From positions 3,038,001-3,102,000 of the forward strand of contig NZ_JACHCG010000001.1 of NCBI RefSeq assembly GCF_014200595.1: a stretch of DNA of 64,000 nucleotides, in the 5' to 3' direction. Made by a program: the position numbers and the translations under genes. How positions within the stretch are numbered: the first letter of the stretch is position 1; each line of letters begins with the position of its first letter. Of the stretch, positions 44,817 to 54,205 are shown piece by piece. This stretch comes from Pedobacter cryoconitis. GTDB lineage: Bacteria > Bacteroidota > Bacteroidia > Sphingobacteriales > Sphingobacteriaceae. The notes below the pieces were generated by a model. That model did not search any database. It saw nothing but the letters and a program-made list of their open reading frames with translations, and was not told the origin of the DNA.

Positions 44817-46328
44817 TTAATATCCTGCATTCTGAACATAGTTAGGGTTAGAAAGCTGATTATCTGGTATAGGGAATACCAGATTTCTCGGATCGTCAAC
44901 TTGTTTTTCTTGCCAGGGGGTTAAAAATTTACCAAAACGGATTAAATCCTGTCTTCTTACACCTTCCCAGAAAAATTCACGTCCACGTTCATCCAATAAA
45001 TTATCCAATGTTAAACTTCCCAAAGGGCTAGCTCCCCTTACAGTTCTGAGTCCATTCACAACAATCAGGGCAGGGCCGCCTAACCCCGTTCTCAACTGCG
45101 CTTCGGCTTTCATTAACAACACATCAGAATATCTATAGTATACCCAGTCATTGTCTGCTTTTCCGGTTGAGCCATAAATATAGTCAATAGGATATTTGAT
45201 GACGCGGATACCGGCAACCTCCAGGTGATTAGGATCAGTTTCCACGTTACTTACCTCTGGCGTAAAGCTTAGATTATTATTACGTCTGTCTTTAATTAAA
45301 GCACCTTTCTCATCTAATTGCTGACCAATCAAAAAGCCCACTTTAACACCAGAAACATCTGTTACTCCAGCATATGCACCACCAATACGCTGATCAGTTG
45401 CCTCAAATTTCTTATAGAAATCAGATAAAGTTGAAAATCCATTATTTCCATTTGGCTTTTGATTATAATGTAAAGGCATTGTCCACATATCTCTCACTCC
45501 ACCTGCATCAGAACCACCAATATTTTGGGATGTGAATACATTTTCTTTAGAAATTGCATCATTGTTTGGCGCAAAATTATCAAAATAGTTTTTTGCCAGC
45601 TGATACTTGCCAGAATTGATAATTTCATCGGCAAGTGTGATAACTTTTGCCATTTCAGCAGCATCAAAAGTCGGTACCGCACGATTTAAAAATGCACCTT
45701 TATTCAGGTAACACTTCATCAACAACATTTTTCCCGCATCTTTATTTGCAAGATAATTAGCTCCATCAGGAAGCGAAGGGATAATTGCAGTCAGTTCTGC
45801 AATCAGGTAAGCAATTTCTTCTGGTGCTTTTCTGACCTTCGAAGGTAAACTCACATCATCTCCAGGTTCGCGGTAAGGAACTTGTCCCCAGCCGTCCAGA
45901 ATAGAAAACTGTGCAAATGCGCGAAGAAATCTTGCTTCTGCTGCCTGTCCAGGTGTAGGATTGTATAACAATACATTGGTAGCTGCGTAACTTACACCAT
46001 TCAGATCTCTGAAACTGCTGGAAATACGCGTATGATCTGCTTCCCAACGGTGTAAATGTAAAGCACGCCAGGCACCATTGTCATCCCAGTCACCAGCTCT
46101 TGTAGGCACAATAGCCTCGTCTGAAGGAAATTCCTGTAATGCCCAAAAACCAAACGGTCCCTGAAAAGGGCTGCGCATAGCCTTATAACTACCATTTAAC
46201 AAATCGGCAACGTTCCCGCTGTTAATTCCGCCATTACCAATTTGCCCATTTAATTTCTCATCTAATTTTGTACAGCCCGACAAGGATATTGTCAGTGCTA
46301 CAAAAGCAATTATATATCTGTTTTTCAT
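44817..46328 (-). CDS. SusD/RagB family glycan-binding lipoprotein
   Basis: A 503-residue SusD-like outer-membrane lipoprotein (lipobox SLSGC). Early GSYKAMRSPFQG, central AEARFLRAFAQF and C-terminal WVYYRYSDVLLMKAEAQLR and LLDERGREFFWEGVRRQDLIRFG are family blocks; the tetratricopeptide-like scaffold is typical. It works with the SusC-like porin encoded just upstream (15 nt) to capture an oligosaccharide. The ATG at 46328 gives the proper signal peptide. Confidence 0.95.
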   Translation of the reverse strand: MKNRYIIAFVALTISLSGCTKLDEKLNGQIGNGGINSGNVADLLNGSYKAMRSPFQGPFGFWALQEFPSDEAIVPTRAGDWDDNGAWRALHLHRWEADHTRISSSFRDLNGVSYAATNVLLYNPTPGQAAEARFLRAFAQFSILDGWGQVPYREPGDDVSLPSKVRKAPEEIAYLIAELTAIIPSLPDGANYLANKDAGKMLLMKCYLNKGAFLNRAVPTFDAAEMAKVITLADEIINSGKYQLAKNYFDNFAPNNDAISKENVFTSQNIGGSDAGGVRDMWTMPLHYNQKPNGNNGFSTLSDFYKKFEATDQRIGGAYAGVTDVSGVKVGFLIGQQLDEKGALIKDRRNNNLSFTPEVSNVETDPNHLEVAGIRVIKYPIDYIYGSTGKADNDWVYYRYSDVLLMKAEAQLRTGLGGPALIVVNGLRTVRGASPLGSLTLDNLLDERGREFFWEGVRRQDLIRFGKFLTPWQEKQVDDPRNLVFPIPDNQLSNPNYVQNAGY

Positions 46329-46343
46329 TTGAATTATCATTAG

Positions 46344-49300
46344 TTAAAGAGAAAAGTTTACACCTAAATTGAACGTTCTTGACGTTGGATAAGGAATATA
46401 TTCTACTCCTGCCGAAGGCACTCCATTTAAGCTTTTGTCAACATTTACCTCAGGATCAAAGCCAGTATATTTAGTAATTACAAATAAGTTCTGTCCATTG
46501 ATGAAAACGTTCATTCCTTTAATTGCCTTCCCAAGATTACCGATTGAATAACCGATTGTAGCATTGGCTAATTTCACATAACTACCATTTTCAATATATC
46601 TGGACGAAGCTGCAATTGGATTCGCCAAAGATTCCTGAATAGAAGAATTTAACAGGCTGGAAGCGATATTTCTACCAATTCCAAGATTAGAGATTGGCAA
46701 TACTGAGTTTGCAGTATTGTTATAAATCTTCTGACCTAATGATCCATTGAAGTTTGCGCCGAAGGTTAATTTTTTATATCTCGCATTCAAGTTAAACCCA
46801 AGGATAACATTCGGGTTCGGATTACCCAGGTAATAAGATTTATAGCCATCTTCGGTGTATTGAGATATACCGGCAGCATTTAATCCTTTATACTCTCTGG
46901 TTACCATCGCAAACAGTGGTAAACCATCCTGAATAACTTCTAAAGTAACATCACTCAGCCCTTGTCCGCTTAGTGTACCTGTTTTGATTACACCAACTAC
47001 ATTTTGCACTTTATTTTTGATAAAAGTAGCATTACCACCTATAGAGAAAGAAACATCTTGTTTATCAATGATATTCGCATTTAAAGTAAGTTCAATACCT
47101 TTATTTTTAATTTGTCCCGGTAAGTTAATCCAGGTGACAGTTACGCCCGGATTTGCTGGCTGTAGTGGAATTTGCGGGAATAAAAGATCAGTTGTTGTTT
47201 TATCAAAGTAATCCACCGATCCAGTAATCTTATTGTTGAAAAGGCCAAAATCAACACCAATATTTGTCTGTTTATCAGATTGCCATTTTAATTTTTTATT
47301 CTCATTATTTACTCCTACCAGCGACTGACTTGTTCCTGAATAAACAATGTCATAACGTTGTTGAGCTGATCCTGACGGGAATTCCTGATTACCTGTTTTA
47401 CCATATCCAACTCTTAACTTTAACTGGTTTAACCAGGCAACATTCGTCATGAAACTTTCGTTCTTAATATTCCATGCTGCTGCAAATGAAGGGAAGTAAC
47501 CATAACGGTTATCTGAACCGAATTTAGTTGATCCATCTGCCCTGAAAGTCGCAGTTAACAAATATTTATTATCATAATTAAAAATCGCTCTTGCAAAATA
47601 AGATTGCAATTGATAAGTAGGATCATAATAAGAGTTCGCCGTACGGTTTGCCGGAGCAACAGCATGGAAGATATCTGTATAATCAACGTCTACGTCCCCA
47701 AATCCTTTCGCAGTCATGTTCTGACCTTTATTGATATAATTGGTAAACTCATAACCAACGATTGCATTCAAATTAAGCTTATTTGCAATTTCTTTATTAA
47801 AATTCAGCGTATTGGTAAATTGCTGTGTAATCAATTCAGTATTTGAATAACTAGCTACCCCACCTGTAAATGGAAGATTTGGTTTTACCCCTTCCAGATT
47901 TAGAAAACTACGGGTAGAAGCTCTTCTGATACCAGTACTATAATTGATACTCGCTAACATTCTGAATTCTAACCAGGGCGTGATTTTATAATAAGGTGAT
48001 ACACTTCCTAAAACCGTCGTTACTTTTGACCTATCATTTGAAGCTGCCAGCATGACCATTGGATTAATCGTAGTTGATGTTTGATCAATGAATAAAGATC
48101 CATCTGGATTATACATCGAACGGGTAGGGTTCCAGGATAAAGCTTGCCCTATTAAACTACCTGTAAAACCTGCATCAGTAGATATTGGAGGAAGGTTTTC
48201 TATATATTGATTACTAATCATATTGACATCTAATCCCAATTTTTTACTCTCCAGAAACTTGAAGTTCCCATTGAACGCTCCACTATATTTTTTGAAATCA
48301 CTCTTTCTGATAATACCCTGCTGATTTTGATAACCTAAAGAAGCACGGAAAACATTTCCATCATTACCACCGCTGATTGCAACAGAATAATTTTGATTAT
48401 AACCAGTACGGGTAATCGCTTTCATTGCATCTACATTATCACCGTAATCCAGACCTTTTAAGCCATATTTATTTAAAGCATTGCGAAATTCATCGCCATC
48501 TAATGTTTTAAGGCTTCTTGCCAAGGTACTTACTCCAGCCGATGCACTTACATCAATCTTTGTTTCCCCACTCTTACCTCTCTTGGTTGTAATTAAAACA
48601 ACACCGTAAGCAGCTCTTGAACCATAAATTGCAGTAGCCGATGCATCTTTCAAGATCTCCATCGATTCGATATCAGCAGGGTTGATGAAGTTAAGCGGAT
48701 TTCCAGCCGACGAAGTTCCCGAAGCAGCTAACTTATTGTCACCGGGAGCAGTGGCTGTTCCACCATTACCAGTTGGCCTGGCAGATCTTCCATCAAGCGC
48801 AACTCCATCTACAATATATAAAGGTTGTCCGGAGCCAGTCACCGCTGTATTTCCCCTGATCCTAACCGTAGAAGCACCACCTGGTTGTCCGCTATTGTTA
48901 ATCATTTGTACACCAGCAACTTTACCTTGAATCAGCTGATCTGGAGCAATTAGTGGTCCTTTATTGAAGTCTTTAGCCGAGATTGTAGTTGCAGCCCCTG
49001 TTAAATCACTTTTCTTTACAGATCCATAACCTACAATAGTTACCGCATCCAGATCAGTACCTGAAGATAGGGTGATGTTAACTGTAGTCCGGCTATTGAT
49101 CTCTACTGTTTGAGACTGAAGGCCCACATAACTGAAAGTCAGCGATTTTCCCGTTGCAGGAACATTGATCACGTACTTACCATCAGCACCGGTCATTGCT
49201 CTTACATTTGTGCCAGTAACAGAGATGGTGACACCGATCAAAGTATTCTTTTCGTTATCCGACACCACTCCCTTAACTACGGATTGGGCATAGGAAGAAA

Positions 49301-49409
49301 GGTTAAAGCTGAGTAGCGCAAGACAACAGAAAATTGTTTTTTGCAGCAGCTGAGATTTGGGCTTATCTAAAAAGACAAACCACTTTTTTTGTAGTAAAAA
49401 CTCGTTCAT
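46344..49409 (-). CDS. SusC/RagA TonB-linked outer-membrane transporter
   Basis: A 1021-residue SusC-like protein. The signal peptide ends SYAQ, then a carboxypeptidase-like domain (about 45-125), the plug with IVGYGSVKKSDLTGA, QLIQGKVAGVQM and IRGNTAVTG, and ESMEILKDASATAIYGSRAA, then the barrel. It imports a glycan (or glycan fragment) bound by the SusD partner. The substrate is not evident because no clear polysaccharide-degrading hydrolase is adjacent. The start codon at 49409 faces a 418-nt regulatory region shared with the HTCS-like gene. Confidence 0.95.
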   Translation of the reverse strand: MNEFLLQKKWFVFLDKPKSQLLQKTIFCCLALLSFNLSSYAQSVVKGVVSDNEKNTLIGVTISVTGTNVRAMTGADGKYVINVPATGKSLTFSYVGLQSQTVEINSRTTVNITLSSGTDLDAVTIVGYGSVKKSDLTGAATTISAKDFNKGPLIAPDQLIQGKVAGVQMINNSGQPGGASTVRIRGNTAVTGSGQPLYIVDGVALDGRSARPTGNGGTATAPGDNKLAASGTSSAGNPLNFINPADIESMEILKDASATAIYGSRAAYGVVLITTKRGKSGETKIDVSASAGVSTLARSLKTLDGDEFRNALNKYGLKGLDYGDNVDAMKAITRTGYNQNYSVAISGGNDGNVFRASLGYQNQQGIIRKSDFKKYSGAFNGNFKFLESKKLGLDVNMISNQYIENLPPISTDAGFTGSLIGQALSWNPTRSMYNPDGSLFIDQTSTTINPMVMLAASNDRSKVTTVLGSVSPYYKITPWLEFRMLASINYSTGIRRASTRSFLNLEGVKPNLPFTGGVASYSNTELITQQFTNTLNFNKEIANKLNLNAIVGYEFTNYINKGQNMTAKGFGDVDVDYTDIFHAVAPANRTANSYYDPTYQLQSYFARAIFNYDNKYLLTATFRADGSTKFGSDNRYGYFPSFAAAWNIKNESFMTNVAWLNQLKLRVGYGKTGNQEFPSGSAQQRYDIVYSGTSQSLVGVNNENKKLKWQSDKQTNIGVDFGLFNNKITGSVDYFDKTTTDLLFPQIPLQPANPGVTVTWINLPGQIKNKGIELTLNANIIDKQDVSFSIGGNATFIKNKVQNVVGVIKTGTLSGQGLSDVTLEVIQDGLPLFAMVTREYKGLNAAGISQYTEDGYKSYYLGNPNPNVILGFNLNARYKKLTFGANFNGSLGQKIYNNTANSVLPISNLGIGRNIASSLLNSSIQESLANPIAASSRYIENGSYVKLANATIGYSIGNLGKAIKGMNVFINGQNLFVITKYTGFDPEVNVDKSLNGVPSAGVEYIPYPTSRTFNLGVNFSL

Positions 49410-49827
49410 AATTATTTGGTTTAGTTATTAGTTGATAAGAAAGGCTTTCTGTTTTTTGATATGTTTTTTAATTAGACAATGGACAATTCGATTTCACAAT
49501 ATTACCAGCCTTTCTACACCGGCTAGTCAAAGCAATATATGTGTAAATAAGCTCTCATGTTATTGATTCCGTATCAATTAAAACTAAAATCAATTTATTG
49601 TAACACAAATCACAAAACACTATTAAACAACATATTACACAAATTAAACAATCATATATCTACTAAAATATTTAAGCTTTTATTAATATATTTAGAAATT
49701 GTAACATTGTAGAGACGAATACAATAATGATAAAATCATAAATTATTACCAGACATAGTGTATTGAATACAGTATGACAAAAAAATTATATACCTTGTTA
49801 TGAGCTAATCACTACCTACCCTAACCT
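49410..49827. other. Divergent control region, susC / HTCS-like gene
   Basis: About 420 bases of AT-rich DNA without a gene. It holds ATTGAT-TCCGT-ATCAAT near 49560-49580 and an AGAAAGGCT / AGCCTTTCT pair (49438-49446 and 49507-49515), possible regulatory repeats. The promoters for susC and the regulator must lie here, though I see no clean TAnnTTTG match. Confidence 0.45.
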
Positions 49828-51720
49828 ATGCAAGCAGACCAAAAGAGAGGTATGTTTTTCATCTTTATTTCTATACTGATGACAAGCACTTTCGTTTCCG
49901 GATGTTCTCCGGAAAAAAGCACAAATACAAAACCCGTGATTAAGGAACCTATACAGCTTGTACAACAAGACAGTTTGAACTTTCTTGTGACTGCACTGAT
50001 ACTGACGACTGTCTTTGCTTTTATCGCATGCTACTTACTTTATCAGAACCACGCAAAAAACAAACAGTTAGAATTGAAAAATAAAGAAAGCCTGAAGCAA
50101 CAAGAAGAGCTTATCGCTTTATCGACAGCTACGCAGGCAACAGCAGAAGCAAAATTCAGCTTCTTTACTCATATTTCTAATGCATTCCGGGTTCCATTGA
50201 CATTGATCCTTCTTCCTCTGGATGAAATGCTCGACAATAAAAACGCACTGAATATTCCAAAACAACAATTGAACCTGATTCATAAAAATGTTCAGCGGTT
50301 GCTATTGATGGTCAATCAGCTTACAGATTTTAGGAAAATAGAATATGATAAAATGAAACTTGAACCGACCTGCCAGGATCTTGTCGCTTTCTCCAGAGAT
50401 ATTATAGCCTCCTTTAAAGCGCTTGCTTTAAGAAAAAACATAGAATTAAAATTATCCAGTTCTGTTAAAGAAATCATGGTGTGGTTTGATAAAAACATGT
50501 TTGATAAGGTCTTATTTAACTTAATATCGAATGCCATTAAGTTTAGCCCCGAAAATGGGAAAATACAGCTAAGAATAAAAACAGATCCAGCCGATCAGAC
50601 TGTGGAAATCGTTGTATCAGACAATGGGAATGGTATGACCGAAGAAGAAATCAAACACGTATTTGAATTATTTTATCAAGCAGATAAAGGCAATTTCTTC
50701 GGTTCCGGTCTTGGCCTTTCTCTCTCTAAAGAAATTACTGAATTACATCAGGGAACCCTAGCTATTCAGAGTCAGAAAGGATATGGGACTACATTCTATA
50801 TCAAACTCCCTTTAAAACAATTACATAGTTCTGAAACGCCTGCTATAAGCAATGATTTCGCTGTAAGTTCCGGTCAATTAAGCCAGTACACCGTTGGTAT
50901 TCTGCCAGATAACTTACCGGAACCAGTTGCTGCTGAACAAGATGGATATTTAAATGAAGAAACCTTACTCATTATTGAAGAAAATGAAGAACTGCTGGAA
51001 TATCTGAAAAACAGTTTCAAAGAAGAATATGAAGTATTAACTGCCAGCAGTAATTCTGTAGGCCTGAAACTAGCTTATGAGATGACCCCCGACCTCATTA
51101 TTACGGATATAACTTTGAATGAACAATCTACCCTGCAAATCACTCCTGCACTAAAAAATGATGACAGAACATCTCATATTCCTATTATCATATTAACAGC
51201 AAATGGAGATGAAGCGCATAAGATCAATGAACTTAAACAAATGGCAGATCTGTATATGACCAAGCCCTTTAATTTCATATTACTAAAAGAAAGTGTTAAA
51301 AGTTTACTTTGGAACAGGAGGTTACTGCAAAGAAAATTCAGGAATGAAAGCACTGTAACACAACAAACAATTCCGTTAAGCAAGTCAGATAAAAAGTTCA
51401 TGCATGATTTTACCAGTGTCATTGAACAGAATATTGCTAATGATAAATTTAATGTAGATGATATTGCCAGCGCCCTGGGGATATCAAGAATTCAATTGTA
51501 CCGGAAAACAAAAGTACTTCTGGATTGTACAATCAACGATTATATTTTAAACCGGAGGCTCAAGAAAGCCAAATATCTTTTAATCAATGAAGATTTGTCC
51601 ATTTCCGAAATCACTTACCAGGTAGGATTCTCCTCTCCCACTTATTTTTCAACCGTCTTCAAGTCAAAATATAACTGCACACCATCCTCCTATAAAAAAC
51701 AAATAGGTTTAAATACATAA
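49828..51720 (+). CDS. HTCS-like regulator lacking sensor domain and phospho-acceptor His
   Basis: A 630-residue protein. An N-terminal lipobox-like TFVSGC and a membrane helix (about 56-75) replace the large beta-propeller sensor of a normal hybrid two-component system. Next come a HisKA-like helix with the H-box changed to FFTHISNAFRVPL (N118 where His is expected; H115 three residues earlier), an HATPase_c domain (NLISNAIKFSP, VSDNGNGM, GSGLGLSLSK), a receiver (D427, K479) and an AraC-type helix-turn-helix (about 540-625). It is divergent from susCD and probably regulates it, with altered signalling. Confidence 0.88.
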   Translation: MQADQKRGMFFIFISILMTSTFVSGCSPEKSTNTKPVIKEPIQLVQQDSLNFLVTALILTTVFAFIACYLLYQNHAKNKQLELKNKESLKQQEELIALSTATQATAEAKFSFFTHISNAFRVPLTLILLPLDEMLDNKNALNIPKQQLNLIHKNVQRLLLMVNQLTDFRKIEYDKMKLEPTCQDLVAFSRDIIASFKALALRKNIELKLSSSVKEIMVWFDKNMFDKVLFNLISNAIKFSPENGKIQLRIKTDPADQTVEIVVSDNGNGMTEEEIKHVFELFYQADKGNFFGSGLGLSLSKEITELHQGTLAIQSQKGYGTTFYIKLPLKQLHSSETPAISNDFAVSSGQLSQYTVGILPDNLPEPVAAEQDGYLNEETLLIIEENEELLEYLKNSFKEEYEVLTASSNSVGLKLAYEMTPDLIITDITLNEQSTLQITPALKNDDRTSHIPIIILTANGDEAHKINELKQMADLYMTKPFNFILLKESVKSLLWNRRLLQRKFRNESTVTQQTIPLSKSDKKFMHDFTSVIEQNIANDKFNVDDIASALGISRIQLYRKTKVLLDCTINDYILNRRLKKAKYLLINEDLSISEITYQVGFSSPTYFSTVFKSKYNCTPSSYKKQIGLNT

Positions 51721-51846
51721 AAAACACTTGATGAAAACCTGTTAAATTTATCAGGCAACAACTTCGTGATAAAAGAGCTGATCCACATTAATTTCTTATA
51801 TTGATCCATCAAAATAAATCTTAAAGGAAAACTAAATCGTTATAAC

Positions 51847-52623
51847 ATGTACTTACAAAAAGCAATAATTACATCAGTACTGATCGCCGGAATAGGTCTG
51901 GCAACAGCAAATGCTCAGGCTAAACATGAGGATACAGAATTTTACACTCCAGTACCGAAAAAAGTAACTCCGGGGAAAACAATAAACGCAGCTCCTTCTG
52001 ATGCTGTAATTCTATTTGATGGTAAAAACCAGGACTCCTGGGTAATGACCGATGACCGCACAAAACCTGCACAATGGATAGTAGCCAATGGCCAGCTGAC
52101 CGTTAATAAAAAAGTGGGTAATATTGAAACCAAACAATCCTTTGGCAATTACCAGTTACACATTGAATGGCAAGTACCAAAAAACATAACAGGAACAGGA
52201 CAACTTCGCGGCAACAGCGGTCTTTTTCTGGCTTCTATGGGCAAAGGTGATTTAGGATATGAACTTCAGATTCTGGATTCATATGACAATAACACTTATA
52301 CCAATGGTATGGCCGGAAGTATTTATAAGCAAACTACTCCACTGGTTAATCCTTCCCTGAAACCAGGAGAATGGCAAACTTATGATGTAATCTGGACTGC
52401 ACCGACCTTTAAAGCAGACAGTACAGTAAATACACCAGCAAAAGTAACGGTCTTATACAATGGTGTGTTAGTTCAGAATAATTTTGAATTAAAAGGGCCA
52501 ACTCAATATGTAGGTACAGCATCTTATACAAAAGCACATGGGCCGCTTCCTGTTAAGCTTCAGGCACATGGTGACAAAAGTGAACCAGTGAGCTACCGCA
52601 ATATCTGGATCAGAGAGCTTTAA
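51847..52623 (+). CDS. DUF1080 (3-keto-disaccharide hydrolase-like) secreted protein
   Basis: A 258-residue protein with signal peptide ending ANAQ and a DUF1080/3-keto-disaccharide hydrolase domain: LFDGKNQDSWV at the start, WQVPKN...RGNSGLFLA and GYELQILDSYDN in the middle and C-terminal VKLQAHGDKSEPVSYRNIWI. Some members hydrolyse 3-keto-glycosides. It follows the HTCS-like gene after 126 nt on the same strand and may act on the glycan imported by the SusCD pair. A terminator follows at 52638. Confidence 0.88.
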   Translation: MYLQKAIITSVLIAGIGLATANAQAKHEDTEFYTPVPKKVTPGKTINAAPSDAVILFDGKNQDSWVMTDDRTKPAQWIVANGQLTVNKKVGNIETKQSFGNYQLHIEWQVPKNITGTGQLRGNSGLFLASMGKGDLGYELQILDSYDNNTYTNGMAGSIYKQTTPLVNPSLKPGEWQTYDVIWTAPTFKADSTVNTPAKVTVLYNGVLVQNNFELKGPTQYVGTASYTKAHGPLPVKLQAHGDKSEPVSYRNIWIREL

Positions 52624-52637
52624 ATCAGCGCATTAAC

Positions 52638-52674
52638 AAAAAAGCCGCTTTCATTAAATGGAAGCGGCTTTTTA
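52638..52674. terminator. Terminator between DUF1080 and CDGSH genes
   Basis: AAAAAGCCGCTT and AAGCGGCTTTTT flank an 11-nt loop with T-runs on both strands, serving the two convergent genes. Confidence 0.88.
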
Positions 52675-52680
52675 AATTTC

Positions 52681-52905
52681 TTAAACTTTTTTAGGAGGAA
52701 GATCAAATGCAATAGCCTCATGCTCAAAATGGCCATTATGTGCACCATCACAGAAAGGTTTATTTTTTGACAGTCCACAACGGCAAATTGAAAGTACTTC
52801 TCTGCCTTGCAGCCCATACACGTTACCACTTCTGTCAACGATTTCAAAATCGCCCTCGATCTTTACAGACCCATTATTATTGATTGTAAGTTTTGTCTTC
52901 GACAT
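52681..52905 (-). CDS. CDGSH iron-sulfur domain protein
   Basis: A 74-residue protein with the CDGSH-type [2Fe-2S] site, C-R-C-G-L-S-x-N-K-P-F-C-D-G-x-H at about 42-56. The N-terminal half is a short beta region with GNVYGLQGRE. Such proteins hold a redox-active, transferable cluster with three Cys and one His. The length is complete for the single-site bacterial type. It is convergent with the DUF1080 gene. Confidence 0.93.
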   Translation of the reverse strand: MSKTKLTINNNGSVKIEGDFEIVDRSGNVYGLQGREVLSICRCGLSKNKPFCDGAHNGHFEHEAIAFDLPPKKV

Positions 52906-53071
52906 CTATTTGTTTGTTTGCGACAAAAATAGAAGTATGAATGGAAAGCGGGAAATCTCATTTCTATTTAGAAACATTATCCCATAAAAAAGGAGCCCCT
53001 GTTTGAAACTCCTTTTCTTCTCCGCAATTGACTGATTGGCGAGAACCTATATTAGATTTTAACGACGATAG

Positions 53072-53257
53072 TTACAAAATCAAAAGTCTTGGATTGATTT
53101 TCTTTTGCATACTTGACGGCAAAGATCTCTTGATGTTACTGGTGTTTTTAAATGAAACTGGTGCAATATGCCCTTGATTTTGCAATTGATCTCCAATAAA
53201 AAGACCTCCCTCGTTAATTTTGCCGCTTGTACTTTGAATTTTAATTTGATCTTTCAT
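53072..53257 (-). CDS. Small hypothetical protein
   Basis: A 61-residue reading frame with AAA/ATT-rich codons like those of the neighbours and no recognisable domain. It is basic, with the tail KKINPRLLIL, and GGLFIGDQLQNQGH in the middle. No Shine-Dalgarno-like site or terminator is evident. It could be a small real gene, but it could equally be chance. Confidence 0.35.
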   Translation of the reverse strand: MKDQIKIQSTSGKINEGGLFIGDQLQNQGHIAPVSFKNTSNIKRSLPSSMQKKINPRLLIL

Positions 53258-53411
53258 AATAATGGTGATTTGTCAACTAATGAACAACCGTTGTGCCATA
53301 AAGTTTACCTGAAAAAATAAATTTTACACTAAATCGTTTATATGACAAAAAACAGTCAAACTTATTTTTACAATGACTCTTTTTAAAGATTTTGATTAAT
53401 TTTATGGCATC

Positions 53412-53546
53412 ATGGACAAGGAGAAACAGGACTCAAAAAAGGACATCTTCCTAAAATGGATTCGCAGAATTGGCATATGGGGATTTCTGTTCTTTTTAGT
53501 GAAAGGACTGATCTGGCTTGCTGTGGGTTATTGGGTAGTCAAATAA
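53412..53546 (+). CDS. 44-residue single-helix membrane protein
   Basis: A short gene: a charged N terminus (MDKEKQDSKKD), then IRRIGIWGFLFFLVKGLIWL making one or two packed membrane segments, ending WVVK. The strongly amphipathic-to-hydrophobic switch and positive-inside Arg-Arg make it a credible small membrane protein. It precedes the 53594 gene by 47 nt on the same strand. The function is unknown. Confidence 0.6.
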   Translation: MDKEKQDSKKDIFLKWIRRIGIWGFLFFLVKGLIWLAVGYWVVK

Positions 53547-53593
53547 AAATCTTAAACATTTTCATCGCTTAACCGTTAAAGGAGAAAAACGCG

Positions 53594-54202
53594 ATGAAAA
53601 ATCAAATTCCACAGCAACAAGAAGGTGGTCAGACCGATACCACTGCAAAAACTGAATTTTCTTCTCCAGAAGAAGCAAAAGCATTCTATCAGATCGCAAA
53701 AAACAGATTATTAAATGTATCCTGCTGGGCAGAAATCTGCAAAGTTCCCCTATCCACTTTTACCCTGACAGATCCGGAAGGTCATGAAGTAATCAGAGAA
53801 GTCGAAGCAGATGATTATTTGAAAATTAATATCCCCGGACCAGGCACACACACAGGAGATGGTTTTGACTGGGTACGTATCGAAAAAATCGAAGAAGAAA
53901 TCACCCCCCTATTTTCAGTGATCACTATGCAGGCAAGGCCCGCAGCTAATCCAACACAACAAGATCCGGAAATTGCACATTTCTTTAATCAGCAGGCTAC
54001 CTCAACTTTCCTGGTAAAGCAATCTGGAAATACCGTATATGCAGAAGAACATGGCAGAAATGAGGTGCCCAATACAGACACCTCAAATATAACTGATAAG
54101 ATAAGGAATACCCTGGTTGGCTGGACTGCAAAAATAGGCCTGTCCTATCCGCAATGGAAAAGCCTTGTTAAGGGTATTGTAGAAACAACTCCTGCCAGAT
54201 AA
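53594..54202 (+). CDS. Unknown cytosolic protein
   Basis: A 202-residue protein with no signal peptide or membrane segment. An AAGGAG-like ribosome-binding site (AAAGGAGAAAAACGCG) precedes the ATG, stronger than usual for this genome. It has a helical part SSPEEAKAFYQIAKNRLLNVSCWAEI, an acidic beta-rich middle with PGPGTHTGDGFDWVRIEKIE, and a C-terminal WKSLVKGIVE. I know no assigned function. It is convergent with the HAD hydrolase gene, 3 nt between stops. Confidence 0.75.
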   Translation: MKNQIPQQQEGGQTDTTAKTEFSSPEEAKAFYQIAKNRLLNVSCWAEICKVPLSTFTLTDPEGHEVIREVEADDYLKINIPGPGTHTGDGFDWVRIEKIEEEITPLFSVITMQARPAANPTQQDPEIAHFFNQQATSTFLVKQSGNTVYAEEHGRNEVPNTDTSNITDKIRNTLVGWTAKIGLSYPQWKSLVKGIVETTPAR

Positions 54203-54205
54203 TAT

